In this document: piece after piece, positions 36,658-45,920 of the stretch
Numbering within the stretch: position 1 is the stretch's first letter
How the letters are laid out: each line of letters opens with the position of its first letter
From: Streptomyces sp. 7-21
GTDB taxonomy: Bacteria > Actinomycetota > Actinomycetes > Streptomycetales > Streptomycetaceae
Assembly: GCF_016741785.1 (NCBI RefSeq)
Contig: NZ_JAERRL010000002.1
Location: forward strand, 310,001-374,000
Direction: 5' to 3'
DNA length: 64,000 bases
The notes under the pieces: generated by a model
The model's input: the letters and a program-made list of their open reading frames with translations, nothing else
Database searches by the model: none
What the model was told of the DNA's origin: nothing
Program-made: the position numbers and the translations under genes

Positions 36658-39600
36658 ATGTCCGGACCGTCCGGGCTCGCCGAGCGGCACCGGCCCGACG
36701 TGGAGCGGCTGCTGGCCCGGGCCGTCGAGGAGGAGGTGCGGCGCTCCGGGGGGCGCCTCGACCGGGACCGGCTCGTCCAGCGCGCACGGGACACGCTGGA
36801 CGAGCTGGTACGGCCGGCGCAGGAGGAGTACGAGGCCTTCCTGCGCGCCGAGGCGGAGCACACCCCGGGGCGCCTGGCCGACCGGTTCGCCCCGGCCGCG
36901 CTGGGCGCGCCCGCCGCCGCCGCGATCGCCGCGGGCGTGGCGTCGATGCTGCTGATCGGCGGCATCGAGGACTCGGTGGCCACCGCCTGCGCCGACGCCG
37001 CCCTCGTCGCCGCCGCCGGCCTGCTCGGCTTCGTCCTGCAGGCGGTGACGGCGCACCTGTGGGCGGCGGAGCGCCACGCCGGCAGCCGCCACCAGCCCGG
37101 CGGCGTCGAACAGCTGCGGCTGGCCTGGCTGACCGCCGTCGAGGTCCGCGGCATCCGCCCCTACCTGGAGCAGCAGCGGGCGGTCACCCGGGCCCGGAAC
37201 ACGGCGGGCGGCAGCGGCACCCCGCGGGCCGCCGCGCGCGCCACGGACCGCGGCTCCGCCGCGCGCAGCCGCTCGGCGCTGGCGCGGTCGTTCCGGAGCC
37301 TGCCGGAGCCGGGCGACCCGTTCCTCGGCAGGCGCGGCCAGCTCACGCAGATCACCCAGTGGGTCAACCGCGACCGCGCCAGCACGGACACCCGCCCCAC
37401 CGTCGTCGTCCTCCACGGCCCCTCCGGCTCCGGGCGCACCACCCTGGCCGTCCGCGCCGCGCACGAGATGCGGGAGCTGTTCCGCGGGGCCTGCCTGGTG
37501 GACCTGCGCGGCCAGAGCGTGGACCCGCTGCCCACGCGCGACGCCCTGCTGCACCTGATGAACCGGCTGGGCGCCCCGCGCGACCAGCTGCTGTTCCGGG
37601 AGAACGCCGGGCGCGGCGCCGACCCCGCGCAGCTGCGCCGGCTGGCCGAGCGCTACCAGCAGCACCTTGCCGGCGTCCCCGTCGTCGTGATCCTCGATGA
37701 CGCCACCGACGCCGAGCAGGTCGCCACCCTCATCCCGCAGCGCTCCGACTCGCTCGTCCTCGTCACGGCCGCCGAGCCGCTCCCGCTCGATCCCAGCCTG
37801 CCGGCGTCCGTGCACCAGCTGCCGCTGGCGGCGCTCGACAGCGACAGCGCCGAGGAGCTGCTGCGCGCCTCGGTCCCCGACGGCGGCACCGTGCCCGGCC
37901 CCTACGACGCGGCGAGCTGGCAGCGGATCACCGAGCTGTGCGACGGCCGCCCGCTGCTGCTGCGGCTGGCGGGCTCCGCGCTGGCCGCCCGCACCCCCGC
38001 GCAGCTGGTCGAAGACCTCGACGCCTACGGCCCGCCGGGCAGCCTGGATGCGGCCGAGCGCGCGCTGCGCCTGCGCTACGCCGACCAGTCCGAGCCGGCG
38101 CGGCGCCTGCTGCGGCGGCTGGCGATCGCGGGCCGCGCCAGCTTCGGCGTCCGGGCCGCCGCCGCGCTGCTGGACACCGGCGAGGAGGAGGCCGCCCGGC
38201 CGCTGAACGAGCTGGTGGCCGCCGGGCTGCTGCACCATGTACGGGGCAGCCGCTACCGCCTGCACGAGCTGGTGCGCCGCTTCGCCCGGGCCCGCATGTA
38301 CGACGAGGAGACCGACGAGGACCGCTCGGCCGCGCAGGAGCGCCTGATCCGCAGCTACGCCGAGCTGGCCGACACGGTCATCCGCCTGGTGGACGGCAAG
38401 ACCTCCACCCGCGCCGACCTGCTGCCGGCGGCCGCGGGCGGCCACGGTTTCCGTTCCCTGGAGGCGGCCCTGCGCTGGCTCGACGACGAGACCAGCTTCA
38501 TCACCGCCACCCTGCGGTACGCCGACGAGCGCGTCGACCGCCAGGCCATGCAGCACCTGCTGGGTGCCCTGTGCGACTACTGCCTGCTCCGCGGCGACCT
38601 GTACCGGCTCGGCGAGCTGAACGAGCTGGCGCAGGCCGTTGACCAGGGCCTGCTGACGCGCTCGGTGCGGTGGCGCACCGGCGTCGCCGCCCGCCAGCTC
38701 GGTGAGCTGGACAAGGCCAACTCGACGCTGACCTCCGTCGTCGACCTGTACCAGAAGGCCCGGCACGACGCGGGCGCCGCCCGCGCCCTGCGGGACCTGG
38801 GCATCACACTCCAGCAGCAGGGGCAGCTGCGGGAGGCGGCGGAGCGGCTGCGCCAGGCGCTCGATCTGCAGCAGGGACCGGCGCTCGCGGGCGACCGTGC
38901 CTGGACGCTGCACGCCCTGGCCACCGTCGAACGCGAGCAGGGGCGCGTGCTGGCCGCGCGCGAGATGCTCGGCGAGGCGCTGCGGCTGCACCAGGAGAGC
39001 GGCAGCGTGCACGGGGAGGCGTGGACGCGCTTCCAGCTCGGCCAGACGCTGCTGCGCACCGGGCAGGTCGCCCCCGCCGAGCACGAGCTGCGCTCGGCCC
39101 TCGATCTGTACGAGCGCTCCGGTGACGTGCGCGGCGTCGCCTGGGCCGCCACGCAGCTGGGCCGGGCCCGGCTCCACGACGGCGACGCGACCGCCGCTCT
39201 GGAGGAGCTGCGGGGAGCGCTGGCCCGCCACACCGACACCGAGGACGCGCGCGGTGAGGCGTGGACCCTGTACTACCTCGGCCAGGCCATGGAGGAGGAC
39301 GGCGATCCGACGGGTGCGGTGCGCACGCTGGAGCGGGCACGGACGATGTTCAGCCGCATGCGGGACGTCTACGGCCTGGCGTGCGCACGCCACCATTCGG
39401 CGCGGCTGACCAGGGACATCAGCGCCGCCGCCACGGGCTCGCTGCGGAACACCGGCTTCGCCCGCCAGCTGCTGACCGAGGCCCGCCGCGACTTCCAGCG
39501 CTCCGGGGTGATCCACGGCGAGGCGTGGACGCTGCTGGAGCTGACGGTCATCGAGGCGGGGAACGAGCGGCTCGGCCAGGCACTGGAACTGGCGGGGGAG

Positions 39601-39942
39601 GCGCTGCGGCTGTTCGCCGAGGGCTACGGCGAAGGCCGTCCCGACGCCCGGGGCGAGGACTGGGCGCGGCTGCTGCGCTGCACCCTGCTGCCGCTGGCCT
39701 CGCCGGGCGGCAGCGACGTCGGCCAGGCGGTGGCGCGGGAAGAGCTCGCCGAGCTGCTGCGCGACGCGCACCCGCTGCGCGACCCGCGGCTGACCGACGC
39801 GGCCGGGTCGTTCGCGCTCATGCTGGAGCGCGGCCTGGGCCCGGAGGCGGGCTGGCCCGCCTGGCGTCTGGGCATGGTGCCCCGGCGCGGCGCCCGGGAC
39901 GTCATCGGCGTGCGGGACGCCACGGACGCCGCGCCGGCGTAA
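36658..39942 (+). CDS. Large STAND NTPase with membrane helices and TPRs
   Basis: 1094 residues. An N-terminal cytoplasmic segment is followed by two hydrophobic helices (about 84-103 and 108-130), then an NB-ARC-type NTPase (GDPFLGRRGQL; Walker A GPSGSGRTTLA from 254; Walker B VVVILDD near 342; winged-helix part near 480-560 with LHELVRRFARARM), then at least seven tetratricopeptide-like helical pairs (about 655-1000). STAND proteins are signal-gated switches. There is no DNA-binding or effector domain, so output is unknown. ATG 36658 follows GGGGGAGGGG at good spacing; GTG 36652 is too close to it. Confidence 0.8.
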   Translation: MSGPSGLAERHRPDVERLLARAVEEEVRRSGGRLDRDRLVQRARDTLDELVRPAQEEYEAFLRAEAEHTPGRLADRFAPAALGAPAAAAIAAGVASMLLIGGIEDSVATACADAALVAAAGLLGFVLQAVTAHLWAAERHAGSRHQPGGVEQLRLAWLTAVEVRGIRPYLEQQRAVTRARNTAGGSGTPRAAARATDRGSAARSRSALARSFRSLPEPGDPFLGRRGQLTQITQWVNRDRASTDTRPTVVVLHGPSGSGRTTLAVRAAHEMRELFRGACLVDLRGQSVDPLPTRDALLHLMNRLGAPRDQLLFRENAGRGADPAQLRRLAERYQQHLAGVPVVVILDDATDAEQVATLIPQRSDSLVLVTAAEPLPLDPSLPASVHQLPLAALDSDSAEELLRASVPDGGTVPGPYDAASWQRITELCDGRPLLLRLAGSALAARTPAQLVEDLDAYGPPGSLDAAERALRLRYADQSEPARRLLRRLAIAGRASFGVRAAAALLDTGEEEAARPLNELVAAGLLHHVRGSRYRLHELVRRFARARMYDEETDEDRSAAQERLIRSYAELADTVIRLVDGKTSTRADLLPAAAGGHGFRSLEAALRWLDDETSFITATLRYADERVDRQAMQHLLGALCDYCLLRGDLYRLGELNELAQAVDQGLLTRSVRWRTGVAARQLGELDKANSTLTSVVDLYQKARHDAGAARALRDLGITLQQQGQLREAAERLRQALDLQQGPALAGDRAWTLHALATVEREQGRVLAAREMLGEALRLHQESGSVHGEAWTRFQLGQTLLRTGQVAPAEHELRSALDLYERSGDVRGVAWAATQLGRARLHDGDATAALEELRGALARHTDTEDARGEAWTLYYLGQAMEEDGDPTGAVRTLERARTMFSRMRDVYGLACARHHSARLTRDISAAATGSLRNTGFARQLLTEARRDFQRSGVIHGEAWTLLELTVIEAGNERLGQALELAGEALRLFAEGYGEGRPDARGEDWARLLRCTLLPLASPGGSDVGQAVAREELAELLRDAHPLRDPRLTDAAGSFALMLERGLGPEAGWPAWRLGMVPRRGARDVIGVRDATDAAPA

Positions 39943-39966
39943 CGGCGGCCGGGCCGGGGGCGCGGA

Positions 39967-40236
39967 TCAGGCCGACGCCGACGTGGACGACGACCTGGCT
40001 GACGACGGCGTCCCCGGCGCCGGGACCTGTCCGTCCCGTCCGTCCCGCTTGCTGTCCCCGGCCGGCGCAGCGTCGGCGGGGTCCTCGGGAATGGAGATCT
40101 TCCCGAGGTGCTTGCTCATGGACTTCAGCAGGATCCATACGCCCACGCCGAGGACGGCGAACACGACGAAGCCCAGCACCCCGGGCGTCACCGTGTACTC
40201 GTCAAGCTCCCTGGCGAGAGGCAGCAGCTCGTTCAT
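39967..40236 (-). CDS. Small single-pass membrane protein
   Basis: 89 residues: one membrane helix (about 19-37, VLGFVVFAVLGVGVWILL), a short basic amphipathic stretch (KSMSKHLGKISIP), then a polar Ser/Pro/Ala-rich cytoplasmic tail. No named family. It starts four bases after the stop of the mca gene, so it is cotranscribed and probably coupled. The same pair occurs in streptomycetes. Confidence 0.7.
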   Translation of the reverse strand: MNELLPLARELDEYTVTPGVLGFVVFAVLGVGVWILLKSMSKHLGKISIPEDPADAAPAGDSKRDGRDGQVPAPGTPSSARSSSTSASA

Positions 40237-40240
40237 GCAC

Positions 40241-41113
40241 TCAATTGTCGCGGATGCCCGCGAAGAGGTCGGACTCGGGGAGGGAGGTGGCCACCCGGGA
40301 CCTGGCCAGCTCGTAGTCCTCGGTCGGCCAGACCTCCTGCTGGATCTCCATCGGCACCTTGAACCAGCCGCCGTCCGGGTCGATCTGCGTGGCGTGCGCG
40401 AGCAGCGCCTTGTCGCGGACGGGGAAGAACTCCGCGCACGGCACGCGCGTGGTCAGCTCCCGCTCCTGGCGCTCAGACTTCTCCCAGCGCTCCAGCCACT
40501 CCCCGTACGGCGACTCCAGGCCGCGCGCCAGCATCGCCTCGTGGAGCGCGAGCGTGCGGGGCCGGTTGAAGCCCTGGTTGTAGTAGAGCTTCAGCGGCTC
40601 CCACGGCTCGCCGGCGTCCGGGTAGCGCGCGGGGTCGCCCGCCGCCTCGAACGCCTCGACGGTGATCTTGTGGGTCATGATGTGGTCGGGGTGCGGGTAG
40701 CCGCCGTTCTCGTCGTAGGTGGTGATCACCTGCGGCCGGAACGAGCGGATCAGCCGTACCAGCGGCTCCGCGGCCTCCTTGACGTCCTGCAGCGCGAAGC
40801 AGCCCTCGGGCAGCGGCGGCGGCGGGTCGCCCTCGGGCAGCCCGGAGTCCACGAAGCCGAGCCACTCCTGCTTCACGCCCAGGATCTCCCTGGCCTCGGC
40901 CATCTCCTTGGCGCGCACCTCGTGGATGTGCTCCTCCAGGTACGGGTCGCCCTGGAGCTTGGGGTTGAGGATGGAGCCCCGCTCGCCTCCGGTGCAGGTG
41001 GCGACCAGCACGTCCACGCCCTCGGACACGTACTTGGCCATGGTCGCGGCGCCCTTGCTGGACTCGTCGTCCGGGTGGGCGTGCACAGCCATGAGCCGCA
41101 GCTGTTCAGTCAA
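40241..41113 (-). CDS. mca: Mycothiol S-conjugate amidase
   Basis: 290 residues. It cleaves mycothiol conjugates of electrophiles and drugs, giving mercapturic acids for export. Zinc ligands are in AHPDDE near the start and HPDHIMTH near 145; TGGERGS and YNQGFN are conserved. Start TTG 41113 is preferred because a GAGGA site lies eight bases upstream and the product then begins with the usual TEQLRLMAVHAHPDDE. ATG 41140 adds nine residues and lacks a ribosome site. A sigma-R-like promoter lies about 110 bases upstream. Confidence 0.9.
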   Translation of the reverse strand: MTEQLRLMAVHAHPDDESSKGAATMAKYVSEGVDVLVATCTGGERGSILNPKLQGDPYLEEHIHEVRAKEMAEAREILGVKQEWLGFVDSGLPEGDPPPPLPEGCFALQDVKEAAEPLVRLIRSFRPQVITTYDENGGYPHPDHIMTHKITVEAFEAAGDPARYPDAGEPWEPLKLYYNQGFNRPRTLALHEAMLARGLESPYGEWLERWEKSERQERELTTRVPCAEFFPVRDKALLAHATQIDPDGGWFKVPMEIQQEVWPTEDYELARSRVATSLPESDLFAGIRDN

Positions 41114-41220
41114 GGCTCGGTCCTCGTCAGTCCTCGTCATCGTCGGGTCCGGTCCGGGTCTTCCCTCAGCGGACGCGGGCCCGGGGGCCCGTGGGCGCCG
41201 TCGGCGGCGCCTCCTATAGT

Positions 41221-41247
41221 GACTGATAGACCACCCACGCTATTCCC
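41221..41247 (-). promoter_or_regulatory. Sigma-R-type promoter candidate for mca
   Basis: On the minus strand GGGAAT (41247-41242), an 18-base spacer, then GTC (41223-41221). The thiol-stress sigma-R consensus is GGGAAT-N18/19-GTT. The spacing is exact with one mismatch in the -10. mca is a reported member of the S. coelicolor sigma-R regulon. Confidence 0.6.
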
Positions 41248-41286
41248 GGCCCGCTGGGGCCGGGTACTCACCGCAGGAATCGCCTC

Positions 41287-41700
41287 ATGGCCAACGCAGG
41301 TGCCGGGTTGCCCGAAGGGCGGTACGGCCGCGCTTCCGCGTCCGACCGGGCGCGCACCAACCGCCGGCTGACCATCACGGGCTGCGTGCTCGGAGCGGCG
41401 CTGCTGGCGTTCGTCGCGTGGGCCGGGGTGTCCTACGTCGCGGGTGAGAAGGTCTCCGGTGAGCTGACCGCTTTCGACATCACCTCTGACACCAGGGTCG
41501 AGGTCAGTCTTGCCGTGCGCAAACCCCCGGGCACGGTCGGCGTGTGCACCGTGCGCGCCCAGGCCGAGGACGGCCTGGAAGTGGGAAGGGCCGATTTCCG
41601 TTTCCCTGACGAGGACGGCCAGATCCACCGCTCGGTTACGCTGAATACCACGCAGCGCGCGACCACGGCCGAGCTGCTTGGCTGCTCAGAGGGGTCGTAG
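41287..41700 (+). CDS. DUF4307 membrane protein
   Basis: 137 residues. An N-terminal cytoplasmic basic region (YGRASASDRARTNRR) is followed by one membrane helix (about 29-52) and an extracytoplasmic beta-rich domain (VSGELTAFDITSDTRVEVSLAV, CTVRAQAEDGLEVG) with two Cys. This matches the actinobacterial DUF4307 family that sits divergent from mca. Role unknown. Confidence 0.82.
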   Translation: MANAGAGLPEGRYGRASASDRARTNRRLTITGCVLGAALLAFVAWAGVSYVAGEKVSGELTAFDITSDTRVEVSLAVRKPPGTVGVCTVRAQAEDGLEVGRADFRFPDEDGQIHRSVTLNTTQRATTAELLGCSEGS

Positions 41701-41759
41701 GGCGCGCCGCCCCGGGGGCAGCGGGTTTGCCCGCGGTCCCGGAGGGTAATCCTTCCGAA

Positions 41760-41798
41760 CATCGATCGACGTTGTTATGGTCGAGAATTCGATCGATG
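41760..41798. promoter_or_regulatory. A+T-rich inverted repeat in the greA promoter
   Basis: Perfect 10-bp arms CATCGATCGA (41760-41769) and TCGATCGATG (41789-41798), spacer 19 bases, about 90 bases before greA. Much more A+T-rich than its surroundings. Likely a binding site or promoter island; protein unknown. Confidence 0.45.
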
Positions 41799-41889
41799 GT
41801 CCGCCCGCCCAGGCGTCAACTTGTCCGGGTCGGGCCTTCGCTTTTTTGCGTTTCCTGTACCAGTCCCTCTCGTACCCGAGGAGCAACCT

Positions 41890-42387
41890 GTGACCCAGAC
41901 CAGCGACACTGTCACCTGGCTGACCCAGGAGGCGTATGACCAGCTCAAGGCCGAGCTGGATCACCTGTCGGGTCCTGCCCGCATCGAGATCGCCAAGAAG
42001 ATCGAGGCGGCCCGCGAAGAGGGAGACCTGAAGGAGAACGCTGGGTACCACGCGGCCAAGGAGGAGCAGGGGAAGATGGAGGCGCGCGTGCGCCAGCTGA
42101 CCCAGCTCCTGGAGACCGCCCGGGTCGGGGAGCCCCCCGCCGACGACGGAGTGGTCGCCCCCGGCATGGTGGTCACCGTCGCCTTCGACGGCGACGAGTC
42201 CGACACGCTGACGTTCCTGCTGGCGTCGCGTGAGTTCGCGACCTCGGACATCGAGACCTACTCGCCGCAGTCGCCCCTGGGCAGCGGCGTCAACGGCAAG
42301 AAGGTCGGCGAGTTCGCCGAGTACGAGCTGCCCAACGGCAGCATCAGCCGGGTGAAGGTACTGGAAGCCAAGCCCTACCAGGGCTGA
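41890..42387 (+). CDS. greA: Transcription elongation factor GreA
   Basis: 165 residues. It rescues arrested RNA polymerase by stimulating transcript cleavage. The N-terminal coiled coil carries the acidic tip (EEGDLKENAGYHAAKEEQ, near 43-60), and the C-terminal globular domain has TYSPQSPLGSGVNGKKVGE and the conserved end. GTG 41890 has CGAGGAG six bases upstream. It stands alone between an operator-like repeat and a strong terminator. Confidence 0.93.
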   Translation: MTQTSDTVTWLTQEAYDQLKAELDHLSGPARIEIAKKIEAAREEGDLKENAGYHAAKEEQGKMEARVRQLTQLLETARVGEPPADDGVVAPGMVVTVAFDGDESDTLTFLLASREFATSDIETYSPQSPLGSGVNGKKVGEFAEYELPNGSISRVKVLEAKPYQG

Positions 42388-42402
42388 GGCCCCGGCCCGG
42401 TA

Positions 42403-42435
42403 CGGCCCCTCGTGCGCCTGGCGCACGGGGGGCCG
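42403..42435 (+). terminator. Intrinsic terminator after greA
   Basis: 14-bp stem (42403-42416 with 42422-42435) containing one G-U pair and a five-base loop, 16 bases after the greA stop. It also reaches close to the next gene start. Confidence 0.75.
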
Positions 42436-42468
42436 CGCGGTGGAGCGGCGGCGGGCACCATGGAGGAC

Positions 42469-44499
42469 ATGGCTAACCGACTCGCCGCTGAAACGTCTCC
42501 TTATCTCCTGCAGCACGCGGACAACCCGGTCGACTGGTGGCCCTGGTGCCGCGAGGCGTTCGAGGAGGCCCGCCGGCGGGACGTGCCGGTGCTGCTGAGC
42601 GTCGGCTACGCCAGCTGCCACTGGTGCCACGTGATGGCCCGGGAAAGCTTCGAGGACGAGGAGACGGCCGCCTACCTCAACGCCCACTTCGTCGCCGTGA
42701 AGGTAGACCGCGAGGAGCGGCCGGACGTCGACTCGGTGTACATGGACGCGGTGCAGGCGGCCACGGGCCAGGGCGGCTGGCCGATGACGGTGTTCCTGAC
42801 GGCCGACGGCGAGCCGTTCTACTTCGGGACCTATTTCCCGCCCGAGCCGCGCCACGGCATGCCGTCGTTCCGGCAGCTGCTGGAGGGCGTGCACGCGGCG
42901 TGGACCGAGCGGCGGGGCGAGGTCACCGGGGTCGCCGCCCGGATCACGGCGGAGCTGGCCGGGCGGGAGGTGCCGTACGACGCGCCGCACCCGCCGGGCG
43001 CCGAGGAGCTCGCGGCGGCCGTGGCGGGCCTGGACCGCGAGTACGACGAGGCGCACGGCGGCTTCGGCGGAGCGCCGAAGTTCCCGCCCGCGATGGTGCT
43101 GGAGTTCCTGCTGCGCCACCACGCGCGCACCGGGTCGGCGCGCGCCCTGCGGATGGCCGAGCACACCTGCGAGGCGATGGCGCGCGGCGGCATCTATGAC
43201 CAGCTGGGCGGGGGCTTCGCCCGGTACGCGGTGGACGCGACGTGGACCGTGCCGCACTTCGAGAAGATGCTCTACGACAATGCGCTGCTGCTGCGCGTGT
43301 ACACCCACCTGTGGCGGGCCACCGGCTCGGCGCTGGCCGGGCGGGTGGCGCGGGAGACGGCGGACTTCATGCTGCGCGAGCTGCGGACCGCCGAGGGCGG
43401 CTTCGCCTCCGCGCTCGACGCCGACAGCGAGGACGCCGCCGGGCGGCACGCCGAGGGGGCGTACTACGTGTGGACGCCCGCGCAGCTGCGCGAGGCGCTG
43501 GGCGAGGCGGACGCCCGGGTGGCAGCGGACGTCTTCGGCGTCACCGAGGAGGGCACGTTCGAGGGCGGGGCGTCCGTGCTGCGGCTGCGCGGCGACGAGG
43601 CGCCCGCCGGGCTGCGCGCGCGGCTGGCGCGCGCCCGGGCGGCGCGTCCCCGGCCGGAGCGCGACGACAAGGTGATCGCCGCCTGGAACGGCCTGGCCAT
43701 CGCGGCGCTGGCCGAGACCGGGGCCTGCCTGGACCGCCCGGACCTGGTCGAGGCGGCGTCCGGTGCGGCGTCGCTGCTGGTCCGCGTGCACCTGACGGAG
43801 GAGCCCGGGGGCGGCGGCGCGCGGCTGGCGCGCACCTCGCGGGACGGCGTGCCGGGGCCGAGCGCCGGGGTGCTGGAGGACTACGGCGACGTCGCGGAAG
43901 GGTTCCTCACGCTGTACGCGGTGACGGGCGAGACCGGCTGGCTGGACCGGGCCGGGGCGCTGCTGGAGACGGTGCTGACGCGGTTCGCGCGGCCGGACGG
44001 CGCGCTGTACGACACGGCGGACGACGCCGAGCGGCTGATCCGCCGGCCGCAGGACCCGACGGACGGCGCGACGCCCGCGGGGTGGACAGCGGCGGCCGGC
44101 GCACTGCTGTCGTACGCGGCCTACACCGGCAGCCCGCGCCACCGCGAGGCGGCGGAGCGGGCGCTGGGCATCGTCACGGCGCTGGGCGCGCGGGCGCCGC
44201 GGTTCACCGGCTGGGGGCTGGCGGTCGCGGAGGCGGCGCTCGACGGGCCGCGCGAGGTCGCGGTGGTCGGTCCCGAAGGCGATGCCGGGCGGCGGGCGCT
44301 GCACCTGGCGGCGCTGCGCGCGACCGCGCCGGGCGCGGTGGTGGCGGTGGCGGAGCCGGGGGCACCGGGCGTGCCCGCGCTGCTGCGCGACCGCCCGCTG
44401 CGTGACGGCCGGGCGGCGGCGTACGTGTGCCGGCGGTTCGTGTGCGAGGCGCCGGTCACCGATCCGGCGGCGCTGACGGCGCGGCTGGGACGGGAGTAG
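42469..44499 (+). CDS. Thioredoxin-domain DUF255 protein (YyaL/spermatogenesis-associated 20 type)
   Basis: 676 residues. The N-terminal thioredoxin-like domain (about 1-165) has the family start [22 protein letters not shown] and the redox motif CHWCH (ASCHWCHVM). The rest is an alpha/alpha barrel ([38 protein letters not shown]). The molecular role is unknown. ATG 42469 keeps the conserved N-terminus; ATG 42460 adds three residues and is better spaced from an upstream GGAG. Stands alone between terminator and a convergent aminotransferase gene. Confidence 0.88.
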   Translation: MANRLAAETSPYLLQHADNPVDWWPWCREAFEEARRRDVPVLLSVGYASCHWCHVMARESFEDEETAAYLNAHFVAVKVDREERPDVDSVYMDAVQAATGQGGWPMTVFLTADGEPFYFGTYFPPEPRHGMPSFRQLLEGVHAAWTERRGEVTGVAARITAELAGREVPYDAPHPPGAEELAAAVAGLDREYDEAHGGFGGAPKFPPAMVLEFLLRHHARTGSARALRMAEHTCEAMARGGIYDQLGGGFARYAVDATWTVPHFEKMLYDNALLLRVYTHLWRATGSALAGRVARETADFMLRELRTAEGGFASALDADSEDAAGRHAEGAYYVWTPAQLREALGEADARVAADVFGVTEEGTFEGGASVLRLRGDEAPAGLRARLARARAARPRPERDDKVIAAWNGLAIAALAETGACLDRPDLVEAASGAASLLVRVHLTEEPGGGGARLARTSRDGVPGPSAGVLEDYGDVAEGFLTLYAVTGETGWLDRAGALLETVLTRFARPDGALYDTADDAERLIRRPQDPTDGATPAGWTAAAGALLSYAAYTGSPRHREAAERALGIVTALGARAPRFTGWGLAVAEAALDGPREVAVVGPEGDAGRRALHLAALRATAPGAVVAVAEPGAPGVPALLRDRPLRDGRAAAYVCRRFVCEAPVTDPAALTARLGRE

Positions 44500-44533
44500 C
44501 GGGCCCGGCCGCCGTACCGGCGCCCCCGCGGGC

Positions 44534-45748
44534 TCAGTACTGGGCGTAGCCGTCCAGGAACCGGCCGATCCGCTCGATCGCCGCCGCCAGCTCGCTGGCC
44601 TGCGGCAGCGTGACGATCCGGAAGTGATCCGGTTCGGGCCAGTTGAAGCCTGTGCCGTGCACGATCATGATCTTCTCGGCCCGCAGCAGGTCGAGGACCA
44701 TCTGCCGGTCGTCCTTGATCTTGTAGACGTCCGGGTCGAGCCGGGGGAAGGCGTACAGCGCGCCCTTCGGCTTCACGCACGTCACGCCCGGGATCCGCGT
44801 CAGCATCTCGTACGCGACGTCCCGCTGCTCTTTGATGCGCCCGCCCGGCAGCACGAGCTGCTCGATCGACTGCCGCCCGAACAGCGCCGCCGCCACCGTG
44901 TGCTGCGCCGGCATGTTGGCGCACAGCCGCATGTTGGCCAGGATCGTCAGGCCCTCGATGTAGCTCGACGCGTGGTCCTTCGGGCCGCACACCGCCAGCC
45001 AGCCGCAGCGGAAGCCGGCCACCCGGTAGTTCTTCGACAGGCCGTTGAACGTCAGCGTCAGCACGTCGGGCGCGATGGCCGCCATCGACGTGTGCGTGGC
45101 GCCGTCGTACAGGATCCGGTCGTAGATTTCGTCCGAGCACAGCACCAGGCGGTGGCGCCGCGCCACGTCCGCCAGCTGCCGCAGCATCTCCTCGTCGTAT
45201 ACGGCGCCGGTCGGGTTGTTCGGGTTGATCACCACCAGCGCCTTGGTCCGGTCGGTGATCTTCCGCTCGATGTCGGCGATGTCCGGCATCCAGTCGGCCT
45301 GCTCGTCGCAGCGGTAGTGGACCGCCCGGCCGCCCGACAGCGACACCGAGGCCGTCCACAGCGGGTAGTCGGGCGCCGGGATGAGCACCTCGTCGCCGTC
45401 GTCCAGCAGCGCCTGCATGGACATCTGGATCAGCTCCGAGACGCCGTTGCCCAGGTAGACGTCCTCGACGGACAGCTCGATGCCCTTGGTCTGGTAGTGC
45501 TGCATCACCGCGCGCCGCGCCGAGAGCAGCCCCTTGGCGTCGCCGTAACCGTGCGCTGAGCCGACGTTGCGCAGGAAGTCCTCGAGGATCTCCGGCGGGC
45601 ACTCGAAGCCGAACGCCGCCGGGTTCCCGGTGTTCAGCCGGAGGATGCGGTGGCCCGCCGCCTCGAGCCGCTGCGCCTCCTCGAGGACCGGGCCCCGGAT
45701 CTCGTAGCAGACGCCGGCGAGCTTGGTTGACTGGACCACCTGGTGCAT
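44534..45748 (-). CDS. Class I/II aminotransferase (alanine transaminase type)
   Basis: 404 residues, fold-type I PLP enzyme. TGNPAAFGFECP, YLGNGVSELI, INPNNPTGAVY, CSDEIYDRILYDG, and the PLP-Lys motif FNGLSKNYRVAGFRCGW. This arrangement is that of AlaA/AlaC-like enzymes that transaminate pyruvate with glutamate, though aspartate or aromatic substrates cannot be excluded. ATG 45748 was chosen as the conserved VQSTKLAGVCYEIRGP segment follows directly. Divergent from the D-amino-acid deaminase gene at 45921. Confidence 0.9.
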   Translation of the reverse strand: MHQVVQSTKLAGVCYEIRGPVLEEAQRLEAAGHRILRLNTGNPAAFGFECPPEILEDFLRNVGSAHGYGDAKGLLSARRAVMQHYQTKGIELSVEDVYLGNGVSELIQMSMQALLDDGDEVLIPAPDYPLWTASVSLSGGRAVHYRCDEQADWMPDIADIERKITDRTKALVVINPNNPTGAVYDEEMLRQLADVARRHRLVLCSDEIYDRILYDGATHTSMAAIAPDVLTLTFNGLSKNYRVAGFRCGWLAVCGPKDHASSYIEGLTILANMRLCANMPAQHTVAAALFGRQSIEQLVLPGGRIKEQRDVAYEMLTRIPGVTCVKPKGALYAFPRLDPDVYKIKDDRQMVLDLLRAEKIMIVHGTGFNWPEPDHFRIVTLPQASELAAAIERIGRFLDGYAQY

Positions 45749-45920
45749 GCCGCCACCTTACGGCCGTGTTACACGGGGTGCGCTGTGATTTTCGCCCGGT
45801 GGGGTGCCGCGGGCCGGGCGCGGGAGGCATGTCATCGCACTCCGTTGACCCCGCCTGTACACGGTGCTAGGTAGGGTCTCGCTGAACCTGACGGCAGGTA
45901 CTCGGTCACCCGGAGTCGCC

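Noticed and set aside
35413..39771. Very long open frame (about 1450 codons) on the minus strand opposite the ABC exporter and STAND genes
   Set aside because: Composition is Arg/Gly/Gln/His-rich with no domain; it mirrors the codon bias of strongly supported genes on the other strand. A G+C-bias artefact.
41686..44304. Long minus-strand open frame opposite greA and the thioredoxin-domain gene
   Set aside because: Antisense shadow of two well-supported genes; no recognisable domain or ribosome site.
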